DNA of 64,000 nucleotides from Mangrovimicrobium sp048323675 (GCF_048323675.1 NZ_JBLWFK010000001.1:248001-312000), one strand, 5' to 3'; positions 1 to 9,223 are shown, counted from the stretch's first letter. The notes: generated from the sequence alone by a model not told the origin. Numbers and translations: made by a program.

Positions 1-243
1 TTCGGCCTGCTGGGTACGGTGACCGGCATGATCCAGGTCTTCGACGTCATGGCCTTCATGGGATCGGGCAACCCCCGGGCGATGGCCGACGGCGTCAGCG
101 CGGCCACTATCCCGACCATGGCCGGGATGGTGGTGGCCCTGATCGCCATTCCCTTTGCCACTCAACTCGAACGCCGTTACCGCAGTGAGAAACAGCGTTT
201 GGCCGAAACACTCAAGATTGCTGACCAGGAGGTCGTCGCATGA
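1..243 (+). CDS. exbB: ExbB/TolQ/MotA-family proton channel, C-terminal part (5' end outside window)
   Basis: Only the last 80 residues are present; the frame is open from base 1. The visible part has FGLLGTVTGM followed by a second hydrophobic stretch (TIPTMAGMVVALIAIPFA), the pattern of the last two membrane helices of ExbB/TolQ proteins. Its stop overlaps the start of exbD by 4 nt (ATGA). With exbD and tonB it would form the inner-membrane motor that energises TonB-dependent outer-membrane receptors. Family assignment is sound; the exact ExbB subtype cannot be judged from a fragment. Confidence 0.88.
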   Translation, partial: FGLLGTVTGMIQVFDVMAFMGSGNPRAMADGVSAATIPTMAGMVVALIAIPFATQLERRYRSEKQRLAETLKIADQEVVA

Positions 244-653
244 GCGATTCCATCAATTCGATGATTCTGGAAGAAGAGGAAAGCCAGATCGACCTCACGC
301 CGATGCTCGACGTGGTGTTCATCATGCTGATCTTCTTCATCGTTACCTCCACCTTCGTCAAGGAGGCGGGTGTCGATGTAAGCCGTCCCAACGCCGACAC
401 GGCGGTGGTGACCGAGTCCAACAGCATCCAGATCGGCATCACCGCCGCCAACCAGATCTTCATGGACAAGCGCCAGGTGGACAAGCGCGCGGTGCGCGCC
501 AACGTCGAGCGCGGGCTGGCGGAAAACCCGGGCGCCGCGGTGATTATCGTCGCCGATTCCGACTCCAAGACCGAGACCCTGATCGAGGTGATGGACCAGG
601 CGCGGCTGGCGGGCGCGGAAAACGTCTCGGTAGCGGCTGACGAGGGCAACTGA
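240..653 (+). CDS. exbD: Biopolymer transport protein ExbD
   Basis: 137 residues, normal for ExbD. A short acidic N-terminus leads into one transmembrane helix that begins LTPMLDVVF; Asp24 in this helix matches the proton-translocating aspartate of ExbD/TolR. The remainder is a periplasmic domain. AGGAGG lies 8 nt before the ATG, and the start overlaps the exbB stop. The next gene, tonB, follows after 2 nt, so the three genes are almost certainly translated from one message. Confidence 0.93.
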   Translation: MSDSINSMILEEEESQIDLTPMLDVVFIMLIFFIVTSTFVKEAGVDVSRPNADTAVVTESNSIQIGITAANQIFMDKRQVDKRAVRANVERGLAENPGAAVIIVADSDSKTETLIEVMDQARLAGAENVSVAADEGN

Positions 654-655
654 CC

Positions 656-1291
656 ATGCCAGTGGTGTTGAAGGACGTGATGACCTTCGCCGCGGCCTGC
701 GGCATCGGGTTGGCGCTGTTCGTGCTGATGCAGCTGATGATCAGCGCCGACGCGATCCTCGAAAAACCGGACGGCGAGCGGGCCTTCCTCAACTTCGTGC
801 GGGTGGACCAGTCCGAGGAAACCCGCACCAAGGAGCGCAAGCTCAACGAACCGCCGCCGCCGGAAGCGCCGCCGGAGACGCCGGACATGTCGATGGATAT
901 GGCCAACGTGAACCCCAACCTGAGCATGAACATGCCCACTATCGGCATCCCGATCAACTCCGGTGACGGCCCCTACCTCGGCGCCCTGCAGCAGGGCCAG
1001 GGCCTGGCCGGTTTCGACACCGATGTCATTCCGGTGGTGCGCATCGCGCCAACCTATCCGCGCGGCGCCAAGCAGGCGCGCATTGAGGGTTACGTGACAA
1101 TGGCGGTGACCATTCGCCCGGACGGCACCGTCTCCGGCGCCGAGGTGATCGAGTCAGACCCGGCGCGACTGTTTGACGATGCGGCGCTCAACGCGATCAG
1201 GCGCTGGAAGTTCCGTCCCAAGGTGGTCGACGGCAACCCGGTGGCGCAGCGCGCCAGACAAACCATTGAATTCAAGTTGGGAGGCGGTTGA
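656..1291 (+). CDS. tonB: Energy transducer TonB
   Basis: 211 residues. An N-terminal hydrophobic anchor (about residues 8-28) is followed by a short proline/glutamate-rich spacer (EPPPPEAPPETP) and a methionine/asparagine-rich linker. The C-terminal TonB domain (about 120-211) has the YPRGAKQARIEGYV and NAIRRWKFRP patterns typical of the family. It transmits proton-motive force to TonB-dependent receptors. The spacer is short, so reach across the periplasm may rely on the TPR protein encoded next, an arrangement seen in other exbBD-tonB operons (inference). Confidence 0.92.
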   Translation: MPVVLKDVMTFAAACGIGLALFVLMQLMISADAILEKPDGERAFLNFVRVDQSEETRTKERKLNEPPPPEAPPETPDMSMDMANVNPNLSMNMPTIGIPINSGDGPYLGALQQGQGLAGFDTDVIPVVRIAPTYPRGAKQARIEGYVTMAVTIRPDGTVSGAEVIESDPARLFDDAALNAIRRWKFRPKVVDGNPVAQRARQTIEFKLGGG

Positions 1292-2523
1292 TGCGCAGGA
1301 AATTTACAGCCGCGGCACTGCTCAGTGTGGTGCTGTTCGCCGCGACACCCGCTATGGCTGGCCCGGATTCCGTCAGCACCGGCACCTACAAGGAGCTGAC
1401 TGAAATCCAGGAACTGATGGCTGCAGGTCGGATGAACGACGCGGTTGACCGCCTGCAGACCCTGCTGTCGGAAGTGGAGGATGACAGTCTCGACAAGGCC
1501 TTGACCCTGCAGACCCTCGGCTACGTGGAAATGTCGCGGGAGAATTTCCCCACCGCGATCGAACTCCTGAAGGGTGCGCTGGCCACCCAGCGACTGCCGC
1601 AGAACGTGGTCTACAACGTCGGCTACATGGTAGCGCAGCTGCACGCGGCGCTAGGCCAGTTTGACGAAGCGCTGGAATTCGCCGAGGAGTGGTTCAAGCA
1701 ACTGGAAAATCCGAAGCCCGATCAGTACATGTTCATGGCCAACATCTACGCCCAGGTAAAACGCTATGCGGATTCCGCACCCTACGCGGAGAAAGCGGTG
1801 GCCGCGGCCGCCGAGCCGCGGGAGGCCTGGTTCCAGCTGTTGACCGCCGACTACTTTGAACTGCAGCGCTACCCGGAGGCGGCGAAAACCCTGTTGCGCA
1901 TGGTCCAGTTGTGGCCGGACAAGGGCAACTACTGGGAACAGCTGGCCAGCGTCTACATGGTCACCGACGACAAGGCGCGCGCCCTGGCCTCGCTGAAAAT
2001 GGCCTTTGACCTCAATGTGCTGGAAAAGGAAAGCACGGTAAAATCCCTGATCCAGCTCTGTGTCATGCGCGGTATTCCCGAGCACGGCGGCCGCCTGTTG
2101 CAGGCGGCTATGCAGCAGGAACTGCTGCCGGAAGACGAGACCTACATGGAAATGCTCGCCCAGGCCTGGGTGGAGGCGCGCGAGTACGACAGCGCCGTGG
2201 CCACCTATTCGCAGATCGGCGAGCGCTTCGGCAGCGGCAAGGCCTGGATGAAGGTGGCCAACATCCACGTCGACGTGGCCGAGTGGGAACAGGCGGAATC
2301 CGCGGTTTCCCGCGCGCTGCAGGCCGGGCTTGAGCCCGACGACAAGGGCAAGGCCCTGCTGCTGCAGGGTATTGCGCGGGTGGAGCAGGGTAAGTTCAAA
2401 TCCGGCAAGGAATCCCTGCGCCAGGCGCGTACCTTCAGCAAATCGGAACGCAGTGCGGCCAACTGGCTCAACTACGCCGACGAGATGAAGCGCCAGGCCG
2501 ACTGGCTGGCGGCCAACCGCTAG
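1291..2523 (+). CDS. Exported tetratricopeptide-repeat protein of the TonB operon
   Basis: 410 residues from ATG at 1291, which overlaps the tonB stop (TGATG); a TTG three bases upstream is a less likely start. A Sec signal peptide (RRKF, hydrophobic core, cleavage near AMA-GP) precedes a run of helical TPR-like units, for example LQTLGYVEMSRENFPTAIELLKGAL and MEMLAQAWVEAREYDSAVATYSQI. It is probably periplasmic. TPR proteins co-encoded with ExbBD-TonB are thought to scaffold the transduction complex; the specific role here is inferred from context. Confidence 0.85.
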   Translation: MRRKFTAAALLSVVLFAATPAMAGPDSVSTGTYKELTEIQELMAAGRMNDAVDRLQTLLSEVEDDSLDKALTLQTLGYVEMSRENFPTAIELLKGALATQRLPQNVVYNVGYMVAQLHAALGQFDEALEFAEEWFKQLENPKPDQYMFMANIYAQVKRYADSAPYAEKAVAAAAEPREAWFQLLTADYFELQRYPEAAKTLLRMVQLWPDKGNYWEQLASVYMVTDDKARALASLKMAFDLNVLEKESTVKSLIQLCVMRGIPEHGGRLLQAAMQQELLPEDETYMEMLAQAWVEAREYDSAVATYSQIGERFGSGKAWMKVANIHVDVAEWEQAESAVSRALQAGLEPDDKGKALLLQGIARVEQGKFKSGKESLRQARTFSKSERSAANWLNYADEMKRQADWLAANR

Positions 2524-2565
2524 GGCGCGGGTAGCTGGATCAACCGAACAGGGTAGATTGAACTC

Positions 2566-4173
2566 GTGGAAACCCCTTTCCCCGCAGGCGGGCGTGTCGC
2601 GTTTACCGCGCCCCACGCCGCCGTCGCGCAGATGGCCCAGGGCCTGTTGCTGGACGGCGCCAGTGCGGTAGACGCGATGGTCGCCGCCTCCGCGGCGATC
2701 GCCGTCTGCTACCCGCATATGAACAGCCTCGGCGGCGACGGTTTCTGGCTGGTCTGTCCGCCGCAGGGCGAGCCCGTGGCCATCGACGCCTGTGGCTTCG
2801 CCGCGCAGGCCGCAGTTCCCCAGTGGTACGCCGACGCCGGCCTGTCCGCGATTCCCTCCCGCGGCGGTGCCGCGGCCCTGTGCCAGGCGGGCACCCTGGA
2901 CGGCTGGCGGGTGGCCCGGGAACTGGCGGCCGAGCGCGGCCTGCAATCCCGTCCGCTGGCTGATCTGCTGGCGCCCGCCGCGCAGATGGCCCGCGACGGT
3001 ATCGCGGTGACCGCGACACTTGCCGCCGCCTGCGAGAAACTCGCCGGCGAGGGCGCCGGCCACGTGGCCTTCCGCGAGCTGTTCCTGCCCGGCGGCAGGG
3101 CGCCGCAGCCCGGGGCAATGCTGCGCAACCCGGCGCTGGCGGATTTCCTCGAGCGCCTGGGACGGGAGGGCACCGAGGCGTTCTACCGCGGTGCGCTGGC
3201 GGCGTCGGTGCAGTCGGCGCTGGCGGCGGAGGGCTCCCCGCTGGCGATCGGCGATTTCAGCGACTACCGCGCCGCGCTGGTCGATCCCCTGGCTACTGCG
3301 CTCAACGGCGCGCAGTTATACAACCTGCCGGCGCCGACCCAGGGTGTCGCGTCGCTGATGATCCTCGGCATCAATGACCGCCTGCGCCACGGGCTCGCAC
3401 CAGCCAGTGAAGCCGACCGTGTGCACTGCCTGGTGGAAGCCACCAAGCTCGCCTTCGAACTGCGCGACCGGGAAGTCTGTGATCCGGGGCATCTCAGCGA
3501 ACACTGGCCGGGGCTGCTCGATCCCACGCACCTCGACGCACTGGCCGCAACGGTACAACTGGATACCGCGACGACCTGGCCGCGCGAGGCCGCCCACGGC
3601 GATACCGTCTGGATGGGCGCACTCGATGCGCAAGGCTGGATGGTGAGTTTTATCCAGAGCGTGTACTGGGAGTTCGGCTCCGCGATCCTGCTGCCCGAAC
3701 ACGGCCTGGTCTGGAACAACCGGGGCATGAGCTTTTCCCTGCAGCCCTCGCACCCGAACCGGTTGCGACCGCGCTGCAAACCCTTCCACACGCTCAATCC
3801 GGCGGCGGCGATCTGTGCAGACGGGCGGCGCATCGTCTATGGCACGATGGGCGGCGAGGGGCAACCGCAGACCCAGGCGGCACTGTTCAGCCGCTATTAT
3901 TACGAGGGCTGGCCGCTCGCGCGGGCCATCGCCGAGCCGCGCTGGCTGCTGGGGCGGACCTGGGGCGATACCGATAACGACCTGAAACTGGAACAGAGCC
4001 TGTATGAACGCATTGGCAGTGATCTCAGCGCCCGCGGGCACCGCATCAAGCCGGTGCCGGAGCACAGCGAAATGATGGGCCACGCCGGAGCGATCTGCCT
4101 GTACCCGGACGGCCGGGTGGAAGCCGCCACCGATCCCCGCAGCGATGGCGCGGCGCCGGGAGGTGAACCGTGA
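2566..4173 (+). CDS. hpxW: Gamma-glutamyltransferase-family Ntn hydrolase, probable oxamate amidohydrolase (HpxW-like)
   Basis: 535 residues, GTG start. The fold is that of gamma-glutamyltransferase proenzymes: an N-terminal large-subunit region (PFPAGGRVAFTAPHAAVA, NSLGGDGFW) and a putative autocleavage site GDTVWMG with Thr347 as likely nucleophile of the small subunit; YGTMGGEGQPQTQ follows. There is no signal peptide, unlike periplasmic GGT. In Klebsiella the HpxW member of this family hydrolyses oxamate to oxalate and ammonia in urate degradation, and the aminotransferase and allantoate amidohydrolase of the same pathway lie just downstream. That context, rather than active-site detail, is why I prefer HpxW over a glutathione hydrolase. 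Confidence 0.75.
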   Translation: METPFPAGGRVAFTAPHAAVAQMAQGLLLDGASAVDAMVAASAAIAVCYPHMNSLGGDGFWLVCPPQGEPVAIDACGFAAQAAVPQWYADAGLSAIPSRGGAAALCQAGTLDGWRVARELAAERGLQSRPLADLLAPAAQMARDGIAVTATLAAACEKLAGEGAGHVAFRELFLPGGRAPQPGAMLRNPALADFLERLGREGTEAFYRGALAASVQSALAAEGSPLAIGDFSDYRAALVDPLATALNGAQLYNLPAPTQGVASLMILGINDRLRHGLAPASEADRVHCLVEATKLAFELRDREVCDPGHLSEHWPGLLDPTHLDALAATVQLDTATTWPREAAHGDTVWMGALDAQGWMVSFIQSVYWEFGSAILLPEHGLVWNNRGMSFSLQPSHPNRLRPRCKPFHTLNPAAAICADGRRIVYGTMGGEGQPQTQAALFSRYYYEGWPLARAIAEPRWLLGRTWGDTDNDLKLEQSLYERIGSDLSARGHRIKPVPEHSEMMGHAGAICLYPDGRVEAATDPRSDGAAPGGEP

Positions 4174-4994
4174 TGGAGCTGGTCGCCGAATGGCTGCCGG
4201 TGATTCTCGCGCTGGTCGCCACCGGGGCAATAGCCGGTGTGCTCGCGGGATTGCTCGGGGTCGGCGGCGGTATCGTCATCGTGCCGGTGCTGTTCCTGGT
4301 GTTCCAGTCGCTGGGTATGTCCGCGGCCACGGCGATGCTGGTGGCCACCGGTACCTCCCTGTTGACCATCATTCCCACCAGCATTTCCTCGGTGCGGGCG
4401 CACCATGCGCGGGGCAACGTGGACACTGCCCTGCTGAAACTGTGGGCGCTGCCGATGATCCTGGCGGTGATTTGCGGCAGCCTGGTTGCCACCCGCGCCG
4501 GCGGCCTGGTGCTCACCGCGATTTTTGGCAGTATCGCGATCATCGTCGCCCTGAACATGCTGTTCCGCGCCAATGCGCCGGCGGTGTTCAGCCAGCTGCC
4601 CCCGGCACCGGGACAGGTCGCGATGGCCGGCGGTATCGGCTTTTTTTCCGTCATGATGGGCATCGGCGGCGGTACGCTCGGCGTGCCCACCATGACCCTG
4701 TGCAATGTGCCGACCCATCGCGCGGTGGGAACCGCCGCGGTGTTCGGCCTGTTGATCGCCGTGCCGGGCGCTCTGGTGATGCTGTTCGGGGGGACCACGC
4801 CAGCAGACGCACCGGCCGGCACCTTCGGGCTCGCCAACCTGCCGGGTTTCGCCCTGATCGTGCCGATGACCACGCTGATGGCGCCGGTCGGCGTGCGCCT
4901 CGGCGCGAAGCTCGACGGCGCAACCCTGAAGCGGGTGTTCGCGGTCTTCCTGATCATCGTCGGCACCCGCATGTTGTGGCAGACCTTCGCCTGA
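4173..4994 (+). CDS. TauE/SafE-family membrane permease
   Basis: 273 residues from ATG 4173, overlapping the upstream stop (TGATG); a GTG at 4170 is the alternative. It has about eight hydrophobic helices and the internally repeated motif of the family: GVLAGLLGVGGGIVIVPVLF near the N-terminus and GFFSVMMGIGGGTLGVPTMTL in the middle. Family members move sulfite, sulfoacetate or other small organic anions across the inner membrane. Lying between the oxamate hydrolase and the ureidoglycine aminotransferase genes, it may carry an anionic product such as oxalate, oxamate or glyoxylate, but no substrate can be read from the sequence. Confidence 0.85.
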   Translation: MELVAEWLPVILALVATGAIAGVLAGLLGVGGGIVIVPVLFLVFQSLGMSAATAMLVATGTSLLTIIPTSISSVRAHHARGNVDTALLKLWALPMILAVICGSLVATRAGGLVLTAIFGSIAIIVALNMLFRANAPAVFSQLPPAPGQVAMAGGIGFFSVMMGIGGGTLGVPTMTLCNVPTHRAVGTAAVFGLLIAVPGALVMLFGGTTPADAPAGTFGLANLPGFALIVPMTTLMAPVGVRLGAKLDGATLKRVFAVFLIIVGTRMLWQTFA

Positions 4995-5019
4995 GCGCGC
5001 CACGGAAATCGAGGAATCT

Positions 5020-6261
5020 ATGAAAGGGCAATTACTCCAGACCGGTCCGGGCGAAGGGTTTTCGCCGCCCCAGCGGCTGCTGATGGGGCCGGGACCGATC
5101 AACTGTGACCCGCGTATCCTGCGGGCGATGTCGCACCAGGTAATCGGCCAGTTCGATCCCGACATGACTCGCTGCATGAGCGAAACCATGCAGCTCTACC
5201 GCAGCGTTTTCTGCACGCAGAACCCGTGGACCTTCCTGGTCGACAGCACCTCCCGCGGCGGTATCGAGGCCTGCCTGGTCTCCCTGCTGGCGCCGGGCGA
5301 CAAGGTGCTGGTCGGCGACTTCGGCCGTTTCGGCGCCCTGTTGCGCGAGATCGCCGAGCGCTGCGGCGCGGAAGTGGAGACCCTCGCGGTACCCTGGGGG
5401 GAAGTGCTGCAGCCGGAGCAGGTTGCCGCGGCCATCGACCGCGTGCGGCCGAAACTGCTGGCGCTGGTGCAGGGCGACACCTCCACCACGATGTGCCAGC
5501 CACTGGCGGAGATCGGCCGGATCTGTCGGGAAAAAGAAGTACTGCTGTACTGCGACGCCACCGCGTCGATCGGCGGCAACGAACTGCGGGTGGACGACTG
5601 GCACCTGGATGCGGTGAGTGTCGGGCTGCAGAAATGCCTCGGCGGCCCCTCCGGCAGCGCGCCGCTGACCCTCGGTGACGCGGCGGTCGCGGAGATTCGC
5701 AAGCGCCATCATGTGGAGGCGGGCATCCGCACCGCCGATCACGACGAGGGCGAGGGTGCGCGTATCGGCTCCAATTATTTCGACCTCGCCATGATCATGG
5801 ACTACTGGGGCGAAGAGCGCCTGAACCACCACACCGAGGCGGCCAGCATGCTGTACTGCGCCCGCGAGTGCGCGCGCATCCTGGTGGCGGAAGGTATGGA
5901 TAATGCGGTCGAACGCCACCGCGTCAACGGTGCGGCGCTGGCGGCGGGACTGGCGGCGATGAACCTGCAACTCTACGGCGACCAGTCCCACCGCATGAAC
6001 AACGTGGTCGGGGTCTACATTCCCGACGGCGTCGACGGCGACGCGCTGCGCCGGGAAATGCTGCAGTGCTACGCCATCGAGATTGGCACCTCCTTCGGGC
6101 CGCTGCACGGCGTGATCTGGCGCATCGGTGTGATGGGTTATAACTCCCGCCCCGACGCCGTCCTGCTTACCCTGGCCGCGCTGGAGCAGTGCCTGCTGCG
6201 CCAGCGCCACCCGCTGAGCCCCGGCGCCGCCGCGGCGGCGGCGCTGTCCTGTTATGGCTGA
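5020..6261 (+). CDS. hpxJ: (S)-ureidoglycine-glyoxylate aminotransferase (PucG/HpxJ type)
   Basis: 413 residues; GAGGA lies just upstream of the ATG. It is a class V, PLP-dependent fold-type I aminotransferase: MGPGPINCDPRI at the N-terminus, YCDATASIGG for the PLP-binding aspartate and SVGLQKCLGGPSG with Lys205 as Schiff-base lysine. The family includes serine-pyruvate and alanine-glyoxylate aminotransferases. The adjacent allantoate amidohydrolase (8-nt overlap) points to the ureide member, which transfers the amino group of ureidoglycine to glyoxylate, giving oxalurate and glycine. Function is from family and context; an alanine-glyoxylate activity cannot be excluded. Confidence 0.82.
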   Translation: MKGQLLQTGPGEGFSPPQRLLMGPGPINCDPRILRAMSHQVIGQFDPDMTRCMSETMQLYRSVFCTQNPWTFLVDSTSRGGIEACLVSLLAPGDKVLVGDFGRFGALLREIAERCGAEVETLAVPWGEVLQPEQVAAAIDRVRPKLLALVQGDTSTTMCQPLAEIGRICREKEVLLYCDATASIGGNELRVDDWHLDAVSVGLQKCLGGPSGSAPLTLGDAAVAEIRKRHHVEAGIRTADHDEGEGARIGSNYFDLAMIMDYWGEERLNHHTEAASMLYCARECARILVAEGMDNAVERHRVNGAALAAGLAAMNLQLYGDQSHRMNNVVGVYIPDGVDGDALRREMLQCYAIEIGTSFGPLHGVIWRIGVMGYNSRPDAVLLTLAALEQCLLRQRHPLSPGAAAAAALSCYG

Positions 6262-7546
6262 AACTGCGCCGGGCGTCGAGCGGGCTTTTTCGCCGCAGGA
6301 TTGCGCGGCGTCGGCCCAGCGCATCATGCAACACTGCGAGCAGCTCGCCGCGCTCAGCAGCCTGCCCGACGGGGTATTTCGCGCTTACCTGACGCCGGAA
6401 CACCGGGCCTGTAACAGCACGGTCGCGCAATGGATGCAGCAGGCCGGCCTCGGCAGCTGGCAGGACAACGCCGGCAATATCTGGGGAAGACTGGCCGCCG
6501 CGCAGGAAAATGCGCCGGTGCTGGTGGTGGGTTCGCACCTCGACACCATCCCCAATGCCGGCAAGTACGACGGCATACTCGGCGTGGTGCTGGCGGTGGA
6601 AGCCGCGGCGCGCCTGCGGGAGAACGGCCTGGAGCTGCCCTTCCACCTGGATATCGCCGGCTTCGGCGACGAGGAGGGCTCGCGCTTCGGCACGACCCTG
6701 ATGGGCAGTCGCGCTGCCGCCGGCCGCTGGAATCCGGGCTGGCTGGAATTGCGCGATGACCAGGGTGTCAGCCTGGCCGCGGCCCTGCAGGACTTCGGCT
6801 GCGATCCCTTCGCCATGCAAAGCTGTGATCGCAGTGGCGAGGACCTGTTCGCCTATCTGGAGCTGCACATCGAACAGGGACCGGTGCTGGAGAAGCAGCA
6901 GCAGGCCCTCGGGGTGGTCACCAGCATCGCCGGGGCGCGGCGCTTCGTGGTACAGATTCACGGCATGGCGGGGCACGCCGGCACTGTGCCCATGGACATG
7001 CGCCGGGACGCGCTGGTGGCGGGCGCCACTGCGGTCGGCCTGGTGGAAAGCATCGGCCGTCGATTTGATGTCGTCGCCACGGTCGGGCAGCTGCAGTGCT
7101 GGCCCGGCGCGCCCAACGTGATCCCCGGCGAATGCCGTTTCACCATCGATATCCGCTCCGGGCGGGACTCGATCCGCGACCTGGCGCTGGATACCCTGGT
7201 GGGTGAGATCGACGCGATGGTGGCCGCGCGCGGCCTGCAGATCGACTGGAGCGAAACCCACAATGCCTCTGCAGTCACCTGCGCCAGCCATCTGCAGCGC
7301 GCTATGGAAGACGTCCTGCAGGCGATGCACCTGGTCCCGGTCTCACTGGTCAGCGGCGCCGGTCACGACGCCATGAGTTTCGACGGCATTACCGACGTCG
7401 GCATGCTGTTCCTGCGCTGTGCCGGTGGTATCAGCCACCACCCCGATGAATGCGTGGAAGAGGCTGACGTCGCCGTCGCCACTGCCGCCTTCCTGAACCT
7501 GCTGCTGGCCCTCGGCCGGCGCTATTCCGCCGGAGCCAATGGATGA
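6254..7546 (+). CDS. hpxK: Allantoate amidohydrolase (AllC/HpxK type, M20 family)
   Basis: 430 residues. Metal and substrate motifs of the M20 amidohydrolases are present in order: GSHLDTIPNAGKYDG, GDEEGSRFG, HIEQGPVLE, a dimerisation-domain GHAGTVPMDMRRDAL and C-terminal SGAGHDAMSF. The paired HLDT and EEG motifs and the HIEQG sequence are typical of allantoate and ureido-acid hydrolases. It should hydrolyse allantoate to ureidoglycine, ammonia and CO2 in the cytoplasm, feeding the aminotransferase. It overlaps both neighbours (8 nt upstream, 4 nt downstream). Confidence 0.88.
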   Translation: MAETAPGVERAFSPQDCAASAQRIMQHCEQLAALSSLPDGVFRAYLTPEHRACNSTVAQWMQQAGLGSWQDNAGNIWGRLAAAQENAPVLVVGSHLDTIPNAGKYDGILGVVLAVEAAARLRENGLELPFHLDIAGFGDEEGSRFGTTLMGSRAAAGRWNPGWLELRDDQGVSLAAALQDFGCDPFAMQSCDRSGEDLFAYLELHIEQGPVLEKQQQALGVVTSIAGARRFVVQIHGMAGHAGTVPMDMRRDALVAGATAVGLVESIGRRFDVVATVGQLQCWPGAPNVIPGECRFTIDIRSGRDSIRDLALDTLVGEIDAMVAARGLQIDWSETHNASAVTCASHLQRAMEDVLQAMHLVPVSLVSGAGHDAMSFDGITDVGMLFLRCAGGISHHPDECVEEADVAVATAAFLNLLLALGRRYSAGANG

Positions 7547-8628
7547 TTCGCATCGCACTGTTCGCACTGGCGATTGTTCTCGCACCGGGCGCCCGCGCGG
7601 CGATCCCGGTCATCTTCGACAACGACATGGCCATCGACGACTGGTCCACGCTGCTGTACCTGGCCCGTGACCCGGAGGTGGAACTGCTCGCCGTGACTGT
7701 CGCCGGCAGTGGCGAGGCGCACTGCGCACCCGCGGTGGCCAATGCCCTGGCCCTCCTGCAACTGGCGGGGGCTGCGGACAGCATCCCGGTGAGCTGCGGC
7801 GATCCCTGGCCCCTCGACGGCTATTTCGTCTTCCCGGTGCCCTGGCAGGAGGACATGGACATACTTTCCGGCGTCGAGATTCCTCCCGCTACCCGCCAGC
7901 CGGATGGTCGCCATGCGGTAGACGTGATCCACGCGAGCCTGCAGGCCAGTGACGAGCCCGTAGTCCTGCTGGCGACGGGCCCGATGACCAATCTCGCCCA
8001 GTGGCTGCAGCGCTATCCGGGGGATCGCGACAGGGTCAGCCGGGTGGTGGTGATGGGCGGCAGCCTCGACGCGCCAGGCAATATCATCGTGCCCAAATTT
8101 ACCGACGGCCATCCCAATACCGGGGCGGAGTGGAATTTCTATATTGACCCGCTGGCCGCGGATATCCTGCTGCGCTCCGGCCTGCCGGTGGAAATGGTGG
8201 GGCTGGATGTCACCAATACCGTGCGGGTTACCGCGGCATTCGCCGCCGATTTCAAGGCGCGCGCCGATAACCCCGCCGCCGATTTCTGGGACCAGGTGCT
8301 GGACCGCAACGACTGGTTTATCGCCTCCGGGGAATACTATCTCTGGGATGTGCTGGCCGCGCTCACCGTGGTCGACCCCGCCACCTTCTGCAAGGGCGAA
8401 TCGCTGCCCCTCGCCGTGGACCACGGGCCGGCCGGTTCTGTCTGGGAGGCGGGTTCCGACCCCAACATGCCGGCAACGCGCTGGGACGGCCAGCCGCGCG
8501 CCCATCTGGACGCGGGCGGCGCCGGCGTGGTCCTGCGGATCCCCGAAGGCCCGCAGACGAAAGTATGCCTGCAGACCGATGGGAGCGCTGCTTTCAAGCG
8601 CTTTACCGCGGTGATGACAGATAGCTGA
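7543..8628 (+). CDS. Exported inosine/uridine-preferring nucleoside hydrolase family protein
   Basis: 361 residues; the start overlaps the previous stop (ATGA). A signal peptide (MIRIALFALAIVLAPGARA) precedes the family's calcium-binding aspartate cluster FDNDMAIDDW; MTNLAQWLQ, the MGGSLDAPGN segment and EWNFYIDPLAADILL follow in the usual order. It should cleave N-glycosidic bonds of nucleosides to free base and ribose. Export implies that nucleosides are split in the periplasm before base uptake, which suits the transporter-rich neighbourhood. Substrate preference is not readable. Confidence 0.87.
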   Translation: MIRIALFALAIVLAPGARAAIPVIFDNDMAIDDWSTLLYLARDPEVELLAVTVAGSGEAHCAPAVANALALLQLAGAADSIPVSCGDPWPLDGYFVFPVPWQEDMDILSGVEIPPATRQPDGRHAVDVIHASLQASDEPVVLLATGPMTNLAQWLQRYPGDRDRVSRVVVMGGSLDAPGNIIVPKFTDGHPNTGAEWNFYIDPLAADILLRSGLPVEMVGLDVTNTVRVTAAFAADFKARADNPAADFWDQVLDRNDWFIASGEYYLWDVLAALTVVDPATFCKGESLPLAVDHGPAGSVWEAGSDPNMPATRWDGQPRAHLDAGGAGVVLRIPEGPQTKVCLQTDGSAAFKRFTAVMTDS

Positions 8629-8709
8629 GTACCGCTGTCCCCGCCCCTGCCATCGGCATTGGTCGGGTCTATAATCAGCCAATTGGGGCATTGGACGCGA
8701 CGGACAGGC

Positions 8710-9099
8710 ATGGCAAGGGCACTACTGGTTTGGTTGATGATTCTCCCGCTCGCCGTTGCCAACGGCGCGCTGCGCGAGCTGGTGCTGGTTCCCGCGTTTG
8801 GGGAAACGCGGGCGCTGGCCGCCAGTGGCATCTGCCTCTGCGTCCTGGTTGTCGCCGTCGCCTACGTTTTCCTGCCCTGGATGGGCCTGCGCCGCGGTTC
8901 CCGCTTGCTCGCAGCAGGTATCCTCTGGCTTATCCTCACCCTGCTATTCGATCTCGTTTTCGGGCTGGCGCGGGGCATGCCGCTGTCCGCCACGCTCGAC
9001 GCCTACCGCCCTGGCAATGGCAACCTGTGGCCGCTGGTCCTGGTCTTCATCACTTTTGCGCCTTACCTGGCTGCGCGGATGAGGGGGATTGTCCGCTGA
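8710..9099 (+). CDS. Small conserved membrane protein, function unknown
   Basis: 129 residues from ATG 8710 (MARALLVWLM). Four hydrophobic segments are visible (about residues 3-20, 36-56, 67-85 and 104-124) separated by short polar loops, including LRRGSR and ARGMPLSATLDAYRPGNGN. I do not recognise a named family with certainty. A TATAAT hexamer at 8670-8675 lies at a suitable distance for transcription from its own promoter. It sits between the ureide operon and dinB without obvious functional link to either. Confidence 0.7.
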   Translation: MARALLVWLMILPLAVANGALRELVLVPAFGETRALAASGICLCVLVVAVAYVFLPWMGLRRGSRLLAAGILWLILTLLFDLVFGLARGMPLSATLDAYRPGNGNLWPLVLVFITFAPYLAARMRGIVR

Positions 9100-9223
9100 C
9101 GGTTGTGGGCGGCCCCGTCGCCTGTCGCTTCGCGATACATCCCCGGTAGTATCGCCCAGGATAAATTTCCCGTCCTTGTGGAAGCTTCTTGTGTCCTCCC
9201 GGAGTCCCACCTACTATCGCGCC

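Noticed and set aside
2566..4173. Periplasmic gamma-glutamyltransferase acting on glutathione
   Set aside because: It lacks a signal peptide and lies in a ureide operon, which favours the HpxW-type role.
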